DNA from: Pinus tabuliformis
Lineage: Eukaryota; Streptophyta; Pinopsida; Pinales; Pinaceae
DNA length: 64,000 nt
NCBI GenBank assembly: GCA_031772625.1
Contig: CM062807.1
Coordinates: 1,149,087,007-1,149,151,006, forward strand
Reading direction: 5' to 3'
Shown here: piece after piece, positions 22,701-32,459 of the stretch
Layout: each line of letters begins with the position of its first letter
How positions within the stretch are numbered: position 1 is the stretch's first letter
Made by a program: the position numbers and the translations under genes
Notes under the pieces: model-generated
What the model was told of the DNA's origin: nothing
Databases searched by the model: none
Seen by the model: only the letters and a program-made list of their open reading frames with translations

Positions 22701-24208
22701 TTGGCTGCCTAAATTATGTAAGCAGCTTTTATCAAGACTGTGCCAGTGACAGAAAAGTTCTCAATAAGCGGCTTGGCAAAAAACCCCCTCAATGGTCAGA
22801 CGCCCATACCAGAGCAGTGCAAGAAATCAAAGAAAAGGTAAAGTCTTTGCCTATACTGTATATAGCAGATGATGAGGCATTCAAGATAGTTGAATCTGAC
22901 GCCAGTGACATAGGCTGGGGTGGGATTCTAAAACAAAAGGTTGACAAGGAAGAACAAGTGGTACAGTTTGCCTCAGGAGTATGGAATCCAGCAGAACAGA
23001 ATTACTCTGTTATTGAAAGAGAAGTGAAAGCTGCATGGAATTGCATCAGCAAGTTTGCAGTATATCTAATAAACAAACATTTTCTTCTCAGAACAGATGC
23101 GTCAGCAATGAAGAAAGTCCTATCCAAGGACATCAAGAAACCAGAAGAAGCAAAGTTTGCCAGATGGCAGGCGCTCTTTGCAAATTTTGATTTTTCCATT
23201 GAGCACATCAAAGGAGAGGAAAATTGTCTTCCTGACTTTCTCAGCAGGGAATACCTTGAACAAAACACAGCACATATCATGATGATTATTACTGAGTGGG
23301 ACCAGCACCAAAAACAAGAAGTCTTGAGAACCATTCCAGATAATCAAGACTGGGATACATACAGGGACAACTGGAGACCCACATGGCAATTAAGGAACAC
23401 AAAAGTCCTTGATGCCAACTTACAGCCTCACACTGATCTACAACACTATGTACCTGAAAGAAAGGTGTACCCAAAGGGTAGAAAATGGATCCATGATATG
23501 ATGTATGACAAAGCAAAAGCAGATGCTAGAACAGCAAGAAGGGCCCTGGAAACAAATTTTCATGACATTGGAGGTATCTGGCACCATGGAGGTCGTGACA
23601 CAGGAATCTATGAAAGCTATTATTGCATCTACCGAACCAGAGACTTGTGGATCAACCAACCCCAAGTCCAACCATGTGCTCGATGGCCCAGAAATGATCC
23701 CAAAGTAATGTTCCCTGACACAGTTTATGATTTTTCAGATTATAAAAAGTTGTGGTGGGACTTCATGAATATTGATGACAGAGAAGAAACCCATTACACA
23801 AAGTTGAAATTCAGTACAATGGCAGCATCCCAGAAAAATCTACAATGTGAATGGTTTCAGAATTGGTGGACAGATTACGGAGTGAACAGAACAGCCATGG
23901 ACCCAGTATATCATGAAGGATATGAAAGAAAATACTGTTACAGATGTTTTGAGTACAACATCGGGGATTGTTTTCATCGCATATACAACACAGTCAAAGA
24001 AATGACAGCCCAAGAGTGGGATCCTTTTCACATGACAAATTATTCCCTCCAGGAATACATGAGAGAGCACTTAGAATGGTATGTCCTAACCAAAGTCCAG
24101 CATCAAATCATACTGGGTAAACCCATGATAGTCCGAAGGATTTATACAAAGGCATGTGATGATCTACTTTATAAAAGAAACAGATTCCCTGATCTGACTG
24201 TATTTTGA
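19754..24208 (+). CDS. Viral polyprotein C-part: coat, protease, RT, RNase H (block 1)
   Basis: A 1,484-codon open frame beginning inside the coat at an internal Met just after the deletion. Order: coat C-part (1-160); basic region; two CCHC knuckles, CWLCGQTGHTASRC (238-251) and CLRCKSKTHATERC (285-298); acidic Ser/Cys/Glu stretch (about 318-375); short coiled coil; protease with DSGA at 553-556 and a 'DCILGNVFL' segment; RT with 'FGLKNAPSKF' and YIDD at 900-903; RNase H with catalytic Asp at about 1,049 and 'LPDFLSREY' near 1,161; and about 315 further Trp-rich residues. The viral start Met lies upstream of the deletion, so this ATG is only the first available. No stop or shift interrupts the protease-RT-RNase H part. 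Confidence 0.9.
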   Translation: MEAEVLKDEKGDVIHNPDGIVISNLIGALTSMILEHWCGCETEIANKHEVILMNLKCHKMSQFDDFHRDWMQRIYEVKDSKNLLWKQVYLAALPSRFVDYIRLQEIFQLPFESYTWGEIYSLITKTLVSLCTSSKVNKSLEKLSRLPDRKSICSKYGLTIDDPLVKKRKSRKRAKREFKETFYKNRRDYPKNKRKYSTRDKSHKKKGHYKYIPKTHYYTPSDIHLHTSKQEKWNKITCWLCGQTGHTASRCPQGEESKLNKGKKTVVYAQKAKQVKKEHSGPSFCLRCKSKTHATERCPNLIIKDSAQQHQLEESCLDSFSTSEEEFQVNMGQYTDSESSECSCYNSEECACHIFYEDDSEFLDSSSEEEEERTKLPKEKVLMASAEEEAEMKILSHIRTMEEGPMKNRLIEAFTDQLKSKASKESGKKPLFVDASYERNTKSFQMHHQKPGKVRSLTLGEVSGEIHQLKAEISAIKAQIAEIKKGKDIQEEKEEESWNTTAHSQEIQVAEGRSDPNFGFQDMRLFTITYQQHHVKVKICIQGQIFFMTALLDSGADINILNIRNVPAKYWVSAEREVVGLGNKKLKYEIPRASLCFDTHCVYMKFAIADIPVDCILGNVFLAAVEPHGSARLKGSRAGYFISVPTSKGRRKRIELPYVSTPRVSTMVQAMQKLDKAESLLLDLKDLKSTLRVEEQLKLPQIKRKIQELKEKIEEKCCSEEPNAFWHKKQHTIKLPYKEGYTGKPCKSRAIPMSQEYRKLCQKEIQQLLNRGLIRESTSPWNCYGFYVNKRAEQIRGIPRLVINYKPLNSVLADDTYPIPHKGDLIRRIAGAKIFSKFDLKAGFWQVAIDEGDKFKTAFSIPAGHYEWNVMPFGLKNAPSKFQKVMDDIFKPYFDWLLVYIDDVLIFSKNIDDHFKHVNIFMKLVKKNGLVLSKKKIEVFQTSIKFLGHQISNGQISLQQHAIDFADKFPDVLKDKTQLQRFLGCLNYVSSFYQDCASDRKVLNKRLGKKPPQWSDAHTRAVQEIKEKVKSLPILYIADDEAFKIVESDASDIGWGGILKQKVDKEEQVVQFASGVWNPAEQNYSVIEREVKAAWNCISKFAVYLINKHFLLRTDASAMKKVLSKDIKKPEEAKFARWQALFANFDFSIEHIKGEENCLPDFLSREYLEQNTAHIMMIITEWDQHQKQEVLRTIPDNQDWDTYRDNWRPTWQLRNTKVLDANLQPHTDLQHYVPERKVYPKGRKWIHDMMYDKAKADARTARRALETNFHDIGGIWHHGGRDTGIYESYYCIYRTRDLWINQPQVQPCARWPRNDPKVMFPDTVYDFSDYKKLWWDFMNIDDREETHYTKLKFSTMAASQKNLQCEWFQNWWTDYGVNRTAMDPVYHEGYERKYCYRCFEYNIGDCFHRIYNTVKEMTAQEWDPFHMTNYSLQEYMREHLEWYVLTKVQHQIILGKPMIVRRIYTKACDDLLYKRNRFPDLTVF

Positions 24209-24218
24209 TTACGTACCA

Positions 24219-24240
24219 GTCACAAGGGCTTAATTGTGAC
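24219..24240. repeat. Inverted repeat after the polyprotein stop
   Basis: GTCACAA and TTGTGAC, 7-bp perfect arms with an 8-bp loop, conserved in the other intact intergenic regions. Confidence 0.7.
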
Positions 24241-24245
24241 CAGAG

Positions 24246-24343
24246 TTCCCGTGGGCTTTACTGTTTAAAAGCTTCCACAGTGTAAATATTCTTATCTAGT
24301 CTTTTCCCGTGGGCTTTTTGTACAAAAGTATCCACTGTGTAGA
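24246..24343. repeat. Imperfect direct repeat upstream of the viral promoter
   Basis: Two units (24,246-24,287 and 24,304-24,343) share TTCCCGTGGGCTTT and a CCAC.GTGTA.AT end. They lie about 200-290 bp upstream of the TATA box, an enhancer-like position (inference). Confidence 0.7.
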
Positions 24344-24533
24344 TAGCCATAATGTCTGAATCTACTTTACAGACTATATCTCATGCGTTACCCGAAAGCA
24401 ATTATTCGGTCTATTTTAAGGACCCGAATATTTGTGCGGACGTCGCTCTGATAAAGACTGAAAAGAAATGATTCTTTAAGCTTTAAGTCATTTCTGTCCG
24501 ACCAACAGTAATGTTTGTCCCCCCTTCTCATCC

Positions 24534-24540
24534 TATATAA
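24534..24540 (+). promoter_or_regulatory. Viral TATA box, block 1
   Basis: TATATAA followed by GAAGGGTAAGG, resembling the caulimovirus full-length promoter core. It points right, toward the inverted junction at 25,337. Confidence 0.75.
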
Positions 24541-24937
24541 GAAGGGTAAGGTTCATTTGTTGGGCATCGGCATTTGAAGAGTCTTGTGTGTGTGTTTGAG
24601 TCGAGTGTTCTCCTGCTCTGCATCTGCGGACATCCAGTCTGATCTGCTTGCAACACGAGAAATCACTCAAAGTCCTTAGTTGGTTTGAGAAGCCTGCGTA
24701 TCAGTGTGCTCGGCACTGATAAGAACCTAAAGTGGCCGAACCATTAGAAGAGTCAAGTGTTTGGGTGTTAAGTCTGATTCTGAGACAGAGCCTATACCTC
24801 GCCAGAAGCTTCCGGTAGTAACTTGCTTAATTTTGAGCTGTGAAAAGTCCGGTAAATGCGAGATTAGTCTATCTCTGTATAGAATCCATTTCTATAAAAG
24901 CTCTGTGAGCATCCTGTAAGAATTTTCTCCATTCTGA

Positions 24938-24943
24938 AATAAA
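24938..24943 (+). terminator. Viral polyadenylation signal, block 1
   Basis: AATAAA about 400 bp after the TATA box, as in pararetroviral terminal repeats, where the signal must be bypassed on first passage. Confidence 0.65.
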
Positions 24944-25218
24944 ATGAGTATGCCATTCTGTTATTGAGTACCTCTGTGCATTTATAAGTCCGCTGTGGTA
25001 GAAGTTTTCTCTATGCTTTCATCCCAAGTTCGCAGGAAGTTCGCGAAAAGATCGAAGGGACACCAAGGCCATTTGAAGGCGTGGATGCGTTGTTGAGGTC
25101 GTGAGAGTGTGAAAGATCCAAGTAGGTTCACCACTGGTTCATCAGGAGTTGGCTACCAGAGAAATACGAAGAGACACAGAGAAAGAGCAAGCTCGTGACA
25201 GGAGCCCCTGCTAGAAAT

Positions 25219-25231
25219 TGGTATCAGAGCC
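25219..25231 (+). other. Viral primer binding site, end of block 1
   Basis: TGGTATCAGAGCC. Viral sequence continues past it into a new polyprotein ATG (25,286), proving that more than one genome length is represented and that the flanking repeat is not an LTR. Confidence 0.9.
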
Positions 25232-25285
25232 AGTAACGTCTGGTTCTAAAGGTTGGTACTCAGATCCATATTGTTTTAAGTAAGA

Positions 25286-25337
25286 ATGGAGCCATTCAGA
25301 AAGTTTGTTTCTTATCGAGATATTGAAGAAGATGATT
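25286..25337 (+). pseudogene. Viral polyprotein start cut at inverted junction 1
   Basis: About 17 codons of the polyprotein (MEPFRKFVSYRDIEEDD), then an abrupt switch to inverted coat sequence at 25,337/25,338. A 2-bp TC overlap is shared by both partners at the joint. Confidence 0.85.
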
Positions 25338-28300
25338 CATCTATTGTCAGTCCATATTTGCTGCAAATGGACTTTCTATCTAGCAGTCTGGACAGTTTTT
25401 CCAAAGACTTGTTTACCTTCGAGCTAGTACAAAGACTTACCAGTGTCTTTGTAATAAGGGAATAAATTTCTCCCCATGTATAAGACTCAAAAGTTAACTG
25501 AAAAATTTCTTGCAATCTAATATAGTCAACAAATCTAGAGGGTAGAGCAGCTAGATATACCTGCTTCCAGAGCAAGTTTTTGGAATCTTTCACCTCATAG
25601 ATTCGCTGCATCCAATCTCTATGGAAATCATCAAATTGAGACATCTTATGACATTTGAGGTTCATCAAAATGACCTCATGTTTGTTGGCAATTTCTGTCT
25701 CACAGCCACACCAATGTTCTAGAATCATTGATGTTAGCGCACCAATCATATTGCTTATTACAGTACCATCAGGATTATGAATAACATCTCCTTTTTCATC
25801 CTTGAGCACTTCTGCTTCCATGGTCTCAATAAGTTTATGAGAAGATTCAGTTTCCCACCATCTGAGAAGAGTACCTGTAAAACATTGGATGATGGTTCTG
25901 CAAGCATCTACCTCTGATTTTCCTGTAAGACACATGAGTTTATATTCAGTATACATTAAATCAATCATCTGGCGAATTTGGCCAATGCTCATGTTGTCTA
26001 TGTTCCATTCTCTGTGGGAATCAGGGAAGAAAGTATGTGCTTCAGGCAATTTTCCCTTCCCTTCAATGTCAGGAGCAGAATATCTGGAAAATCTATGTTC
26101 AAGAGGCTCATAGATTGGGAGGATTTGTGTTTCCTGAGATTTTTGTTCTTCTGTTTCTGGTTCCCTGAATAAGGAAGCAATACTGATGTGTTCAAACTCA
26201 TCAGTCTTTGAGATAGTTTCTTTGGGGAACAGCAGAGGGAATTTTTGTACATTCCTTATTGGATTCTCAATCTTTATATTTCTTTTTACCAGGAAAGAAT
26301 TTGGAACTGGCTTTTCAACTTTTGTGACCTGCATCCTTTCAAATTTCTCATTTAAGCCAGTAAGGAGTGTCTTAGTTACATCAATATGTCCAACTAAGTT
26401 TTCTCCTATTTCTTCAATCTTATTCAATGATTCCTTGGTGTAAGAACAAGTCATGTTGGAATCAAATTGTAAATTATTCAAACAAGAATTTACACAATTG
26501 AGAGAAGACTGTACAATATCTACTTGCTTCTTTACATCTTCTGCTTTAGCCACATTCATTTCTAGACCCTTTAGAGCAGTATTGGTCCAATTTAACTGTT
26601 CACTAGCCTTTTGAATTCTACCATCAATTCCTAAGGCATTATCATCTTTTTGAACCAGGGGGATGGCTTTGGCTGCATTTGTTTTTTCTCCCAAGATGAT
26701 TCCTTTATATGGGTGAAAAGTAGTAGGGGTTTCAACTATGGATCCATCAATTGCAGTCCATCCATGCTTATCAGTCATACTGCTAGAAATAGCACCAGTT
26801 AAAACATTTATAGGAGAAATTTTATCTTTCCATGAGTAGAAAGATATCCAAACACTATTTACTTCCATATAGTGTTTCCAGTTTGTTGCTAACTTTCTTT
26901 TCTGATCTGGGGTATATCCTTGGTCAAATTCATCTGCTTGAGGATTTGTATACAAATCCCAATTCAACATTTCTTTCATCCATTTAGAACTGATTTGTGA
27001 TTTTAAGCATCCATCCATAAGTGCAAAAAACTTGTGCATTTCCATGACTGCAGGCTTTTTACAGTCAGAAGGAATCTGTTTGAATCTGCATTCTGGAATC
27101 AGTTCTGATTGTTCAAGTTTCCCCAACCCATACCTTGGCTTTGCTGGTCTCATTAAGCAAATCATCTGAGTAAGCCTAGGGTCTTCTTCTTCTATTGAAT
27201 GGATCATGAGAACATGATCTGAATCGGGCTCAGGCTCATGTGGGAAAGGAATATCAGAACATTTAGGATTAGGGCATGAGCTGATAGAGGTGGATGGAGG
27301 AGCAACACCAGTGCGAGGATTATGGTGCAGATGAACATTCTGTTCGGCTAGGGTCAGCAGATTTACGACATTTGTACAATCTGGACATTTTACTTCTAAA
27401 GAAGAAAAATTAACAAGCTGAGCTAATTCGAAAAGTTGTGGATGTTTACAAGAAGAAAAGGATGATGATGAACAGGCAGTATCGACAGTGGAAGGATCTC
27501 TGTAGTATTTGGATGTTTTACAAGCAGCGTCTATTCTTCTCCGATCAATAGTTGACCTGCGAGGAAAGGATATGACTGCATTGGAAGCATTTTCAGTTAT
27601 GTTGGCAGAAGTGATATTTCGGGGAATTTGTGGCCTGGAGTAATTTACAACCCAATGTTCAGGGAATTGCAGATCTTCCCATTTTATCAATAGATGTTCA
27701 ATCTTTTGGTTCTTTGGGTCAGTTTTGACTACCACACTTGATTTGGAATCTCGACTGGGAGTATGACGGATTGCTGGCCATAAAGTGTTGGTATGTCTGA
27801 AACAGGCTTTGGTCTGGATGGCTATATTGTTCCTCTTTCTCTTCATATCAAAACCCGTAGTATGGATTTGCAGCTGTAAGATATCTTTAATGGTTTCATC
27901 AAACACATATATGGAAAAGTTTGGGAAACAATCAAAGTATACAGGGCCATCAGACAAAGGGGCTACAATTCCACCGATTATTGAATCTGTATATCTGTTG
28001 TGCGTTAGGTCTCTAACAGTAGCAAGCACAAATGTTTTTAATCCTTTATGGACCAAAGGATTGATGCCAACCCGAATGCAACCAAGATGTAGATAATTTG
28101 TCTTTAACCTTTTTGCTTCTGCTTGTAAGGCCTGCGGATTTAGCAGTGGTATTGTCTGAATACTCTCAGAGTTCTCCTGGACTTGACTAACAGACTCTTT
28201 AATGCTAATTCTAGATGCAGCAATTAGATGGAAAGGAGCTAAATCACTATAGACTTCAGAGGGTGTTATATCTGGTAAAGCCCATCTTGCAGAAGGCTGA

Positions 28301-28440
28301 AATACCTCATAAGTAAGTTCTGCAGAGTTTAAGGTTCTACTTGAACTATTTTCAAACATTTCTTTAAGAGGATTTTCTTCTGAATGGGAATCATCTTCTT
28401 CAAGATCTCGATAAGAAACAGACTTTCTAAATGGCTCCAT
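25338..28440 (-). pseudogene. Viral polyprotein N-part: movement protein to coat (minus block)
   Basis: The only copy of the N-terminal 1,034 codons in the window that is intact from its ATG; the open frame runs 8 codons past the junction, to 25,312. Order: N-terminal region (1-118); 30K movement protein (about 119-330) with 'GCIRVGINPLVHKG', 'TVRDLTHNR' and 'LSDGPVYFDCFPNF'; a Cys/His segment near 350 (VKCPDCTNVV...HLHHN); a region of unknown role; a coiled coil (about 600-705); and the coat from about 815 ('IGQIRQMIDLMYTEYKLM', 'LLRWWETES', 'EHWCGCETEIA'). It is cut in the coat by the junction. The movement protein would act at plasmodesmata and the coat in the virion, by family knowledge. 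Confidence 0.9.
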
Positions 28441-28494
28441 TCTTACTTAAAACAATATGGATCTGAGTACCAACCTTTAGAACCAGACGTTACT

Positions 28495-28507
28495 GGCTCT
28501 GATACCA
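28495..28507 (-). other. Viral primer binding site, inner copy
   Basis: The reverse complement is TGGTATCAGAGCC, and it precedes the polyprotein ATG at 28,440. A duplicate lies at 28,623-28,635. Confidence 0.9.
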
Positions 28508-28622
28508 ATTTCTAGCAGGGGCTCCTGTCACGAGCTTGCTCTTTCTCTGTGTCTCTTCGTATTTCTCTGGTAGCCAACTCCTGATGAACCAGTGGTGAAC
28601 CTACTTGGAACTTTCACACTCT

Positions 28623-28635
28623 GGCTCTGATACCA
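28623..28635 (-). other. Viral primer binding site, duplicated copy
   Basis: Second TGGTATCAGAGCC (reverse strand), 128 bp from the first. Confidence 0.9.
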
Positions 28636-28910
28636 ATTTCTAGCAGGGGCTCCTGTCACGAGCTTGCTCTTTCTCTGTGTCTCTTCGTATTTCTCTGGTA
28701 GCCAACTCCTGATGAACCAGTGGTGAACCTACTTGGATCTTTCACACTCTCACGACCTCAACAACGCATCCACGCCTTCAAATGGCCTTGGTGTCCCTTC
28801 GATCTTTTCGCGAACTTCCTGCGAACTTGGGATGAAAGCACAGAGAAAACTTCTACCACAGCGGACTTATAAATGCACAGAGGTACTCAATAACAGAATG
28901 GCATACTCAT

Positions 28911-28916
28911 TTTATT
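28911..28916 (-). terminator. Viral polyadenylation signal, minus block
   Basis: TTTATT on the plus strand, AATAAA on the viral strand, equivalent to 24,938-24,943. Confidence 0.6.
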
Positions 28917-29313
28917 TCAGAATGGAGAAAATTCTTACAGGATGCTCACAGAGCTTTTATAGAAATGGATTCTATACAGAGATAGACTAATCTCGCATTT
29001 ACCGGACTTTTCACAACTCAAAATTAAGCAAGTTACTACCGGAAGCTTCTGGCGAGGTATAGGCTCTGTCTCAGAATCAGACTTAACACCCAAACACTTG
29101 ACTCTTCTAATGGTTCGGCCACTTTAGGTTCTTATCAGTGCCGAGCACACTGATACGCAGGCTTCTCAAACCAACTAAGGACTTTGAGTGATTTCTCGTG
29201 TTGCAAGCAGATCAGACTGGATGTCCGCAGATGCAGAGCAGGAGAACACTCGACTCAAACACACACACAAGACTCTTCAAATGCCGATGCCCAACAAATG
29301 AACCTTACCCTTC

Positions 29314-29320
29314 TTATATA
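29314..29320 (-). promoter_or_regulatory. Viral TATA box, minus block
   Basis: TATATAA on the minus strand, equivalent to 24,534-24,540. It points left, facing the block 1 promoter across junction 1. Confidence 0.75.
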
Positions 29321-29645
29321 GGATGAGAAGGGGGGACAAACATTACTGTTGGTCGGACAGAAATGACTTAAAGCTTAAAGAATCATTTCTTTTCAGTCTT
29401 TATCAGAGCGACGTCCGCACAAATATTCGGGTCCTTAAAACAGACCGAATAATTGCTTTCGGGTAACGCATGAGATATAGTCTGTAAAGTAGATTCGGAC
29501 ATTATGGCTATCTACACAGTGGATACTTTTGTACAAAAAGCCCACGGGAAAAGACTAGATAAGAATATTTACACTGTGGAAGCTTTTAAATAGTAAAGCC
29601 CACGGGAACTCTGGTCACAATTAAGCCCTTGTGACTGGTACGTAA

Positions 29646-30932
29646 TCAAAATACAGTCAGATCAGGGAATCTGTTTCTTTTATAAAGTAGATCATCACAT
29701 GCCTTTGTATAAATCCTTCGGACTATCATGGGTTTACCCAGTATGATTTGATGCTGGACTTTGGTTAGGACATACCATTCTAAGTGCTCTCTCATGTATT
29801 CCTGGAGGGAATAATTTGTCATGTGAAAAGGATCCCACTCTTGGGCTGTCATTTCTTTGACTGTGTTGTATATGCGATGAAAACAATCCCCGATGTTGTA
29901 CTACAAACATCTGTAACAGTATTTTCTTTCATATCCTTCATGATATACTGGGTCCATGGCTGTTTTGTTCACTCCGTAATCTGTCCACCAATTCTGAAAC
30001 CATTCACATTGTAGATTTTTCTGGGATGCTGCCATTGTACTGAATTTCAACTTTGTGTAATGGGTTTCTTCTCTGTCATCAATATTCATGAAGTCCCACC
30101 ACAGCTTTTTATAATCTGAAAAATCATAAACTGTGTCAGGGAACATTACTTTGGGATCATTTCTGGGCCATCGAGCACATGGTTGGACTTGGGGTTGGTT
30201 GATCCACAAGTCTCTGGTTCGGTAGATGCAATAATAGCTTTCATAGATTCCTGTGTCACGACCTCCATGGTGCCAGATACCTCCAATGTCATGAAAATTT
30301 GTTTCCAGGGCCCTTCTTGCTGTTCTAGCATCTGCTTTTGCTTTGTCATACATCATATCATGGATCCATTTTCTACCCTTTGGGTACACCTTTCTTTCAG
30401 GTACATAGTGTTGTAGATCAGTGTGAGGCTGTAAGTTGGCATCAAGGACTTTTGTGTTCCTTAATTGCCATGTGGGTCTCCAGTTGTCCCTGTATGTATC
30501 CCAGTCTTGATTATCTGGAATGGTTCTCAAGACTTCTTGTTTTTGGTGCTGGTCCCACTCAGTAATAATCATCATGATATGTGTTGTGTTTTGTTCAAGG
30601 TATTCCCTGCTGAGAAAGTCAGGAAGACAATTTTCCTCTCCTTTGATGTGCTCAATGGAAAAATCAAAATTTGCAAAGAGCGCCTGCCATCTGGCAAACT
30701 TTGCTTCTTCTGGTTTCTTGATGTCCTTGGATAGGACTTTCTTCATTGCTGACGCATCTGTTCTGAGAAGAAAATGTTTGTTTATTAGATATACTGCAAA
30801 CTTGATGATGCAATTCCATGCAGCTTTCACTTCTCTTTCAATAACAGAGTAATTCTGTTCTGCTGGATTCCATACTCCTGAGGCAAACTGTACCACTTGT
30901 TCTTCCTTGTCAACCTTTTGTTTTAGAATCCC
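29646..30932 (-). pseudogene. Viral RNase H end and C-terminal region, broken
   Basis: Continues the polyprotein after a TGG-to-TAG change at 30,933-30,935. It encodes the rest of RNase H and the Trp-rich C-terminal region. A further TG-to-GT double change near 29,901 creates a stop after 'RKYCYRC', leaving the last 80 or so codons (29,852-29,646) detached. The natural stop at 29,646 is kept. Compared with block 1 it is otherwise nearly identical. Confidence 0.85.
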
Positions 30933-32459
30933 ACCCTAGCCTATGTCACTGGCGTCAGATTCAACTATCTTGAATGCCTCATCATCTGCTATATACAGTA
31001 TAGGCAAAGACTTTACCTTTGCTTTGATTTCTTGCACTGCTCTGGTATGGGCGTCTGACCATTGAGGGGGTTTTTTGCCAAGCCGCTTATTGAGAACTTT
31101 TCTGTCACTGGCACAGTCTTGATAAAAGCTGCTTACATAATTTAGGCAGCCAAGGAACCTTTGCAGTTGTGTCTTGTCTTTTAAGACATCTGGAAATTTG
31201 TCTGCAAAGTCAATGGCATGTTGTTGCAGAGAGATTTGTCCATTGGAAATCTGGTGGCCTAAGAACTTTATAGAAGTCTGAAATACTTCTATTTTCTTTT
31301 TGCTAAGCACAAGCCCATTTTTCTTGACCAACTTCATGAAAATATTTACATGTTTGAAGTGATCATCAATATTTTTGGAAAAAATTAAAACATCATCAAT
31401 ATATACAAGTAGCCAATCAAAATATGGCTTGAAAATATCATCCATGACCTTTTGAAACTTTGAAGGAGCCTTTTTAAGACCAAAAGGCATGACATTCCAT
31501 TCATAGTGCCCTGCAGGAATACTAAAAGCAGTTTTGAACTTATCTCCCTCATCAATGGCAACTTGCCAAAATCCTGCTTTTAAATCAAATTTTGAAAATA
31601 TTTTGGCTCCTGCAATTCTCCTGATCAAATCTCCTTTATGTGGAATGGGATAAGTATCATCGGCCAAAACTGAATTTAGAGGCTTGTAATTTATCACAAG
31701 TCTAGGGATACCTCTAATTTGTTCAGCTCTTTTGTTTACATAGAATCCATAGCAATTCCAGGGGCTAGTGGATTCTCTGATCAATCCTCTGTTGAGCAAT
31801 TGCTGGATTTCTTTTTGGCATAGTTTTCTGTATTCTTGGCTCATAGGGATTGCTCTGCTTTTACAGGGCTTTCCTGTATATCCTTCTTTATAGGGCAACT
31901 TAATGGTATGTTGCTTTTTGTGCCAAAAAGCATTTGGTTCTTCTGAACAACATTTTTCCTCTATCTTTTCTTTCAGTTCTTGGATTTTTCTTTTAATTTG
32001 AGGTAGTTTCAGCTGTTCTTCTACTCTCAATGTGCTTTTTAGATCTTTAAGATCTAATAGCAAAGATTCTGCTTTGTCTAATTTCTGCATGGCTTGAACC
32101 ATTGTAGAAACTCTTGGAGTTGAAACATAAGGAAGCTCAATTCTTTTTCTTCTACCTTTAGATGTGGGTACAGAAATAAAATAACCAGCTCTACTTCCTT
32201 TCAACCTGGCTGACCCATGAGGTTCTACTGCAGCTAAAAAGACATTCCCTAATATACAATCAACAGGGATGTCTGCTATGGCAAATTTCATGTATACACA
32301 GTGGGTATCAAAACATAGTGAAGCTCTAGGAATTTCATATTTGAGTTTCTTATTTCCTAGGCCTACAACTTCTCTTTCAGCAGAGACCCAATATTTTGCT
32401 GGAACATTTCTGATATTAAGAATATTAATATCTGCACCAGAATCTAATAATGCAGTCAT
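30933..32459 (-). pseudogene. Viral protease-RT-RNase H, ended by a nonsense change
   Basis: 507 codons from the Met before DSGADINIL through RT (YIDDVLIF kept) to a stop within RNase H at 'DASDIG', where block 1 has Trp. One RT change near the active site replaces Asn by Lys in 'FGLKNAPSKF'. It is separated from the upstream coat frame by the 2-nt deletion near 32,524. Confidence 0.85.

Larger units (their letters stand above)
24209..25285 (+). promoter_or_regulatory. Viral intergenic region, complete (block 1)
   Basis: 1,077 bp between the polyprotein stop and the next polyprotein ATG (25,286). In order: an inverted repeat GTCACAA/TTGTGAC; an imperfect direct repeat (24,246-24,287 and 24,304-24,343); GACGTC at 24,439-24,444; TATA box; AATAAA; primer site. 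If transcription starts about 30 bp past the TATA box, the terminal repeat of the pregenomic RNA would be roughly 390 nt and the leader about 720 nt. The layout parallels the CaMV 35S region. Confidence 0.8.
28493..28748 (-). repeat. 128-bp tandem duplication ending at the primer site
   Basis: Units 28,493-28,620 and 28,621-28,748 differ at about one base. On the viral strand each unit runs from AGTGTGAAAG to TATCAGAGCCAG, so one edge is the tRNA-Met site. The other viral copies have a single unit. Confidence 0.95.
28441..29645 (-). promoter_or_regulatory. Viral intergenic region with 128-bp duplication (minus block)
   Basis: Matches 24,209-25,285 in reverse with constant coordinate sum 53,854 from the polyprotein stop to the primer site. 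It contains TATA (29,314-29,320), AATAAA (28,911-28,916) and two primer sites because of a 128-bp tandem duplication. It links the end of one polyprotein copy (29,646) to the start of the next (28,440), head to tail. Confidence 0.85.

Noticed and set aside
19028..25285. Block 1 read as an LTR retrotransposon, with the 365-bp repeat at both ends as LTRs
   Set aside because: The repeat continues through the primer site into the polyprotein start on the right side, there is no integrase, no TG/CA ends, and a 30K movement protein is present in the other copy.
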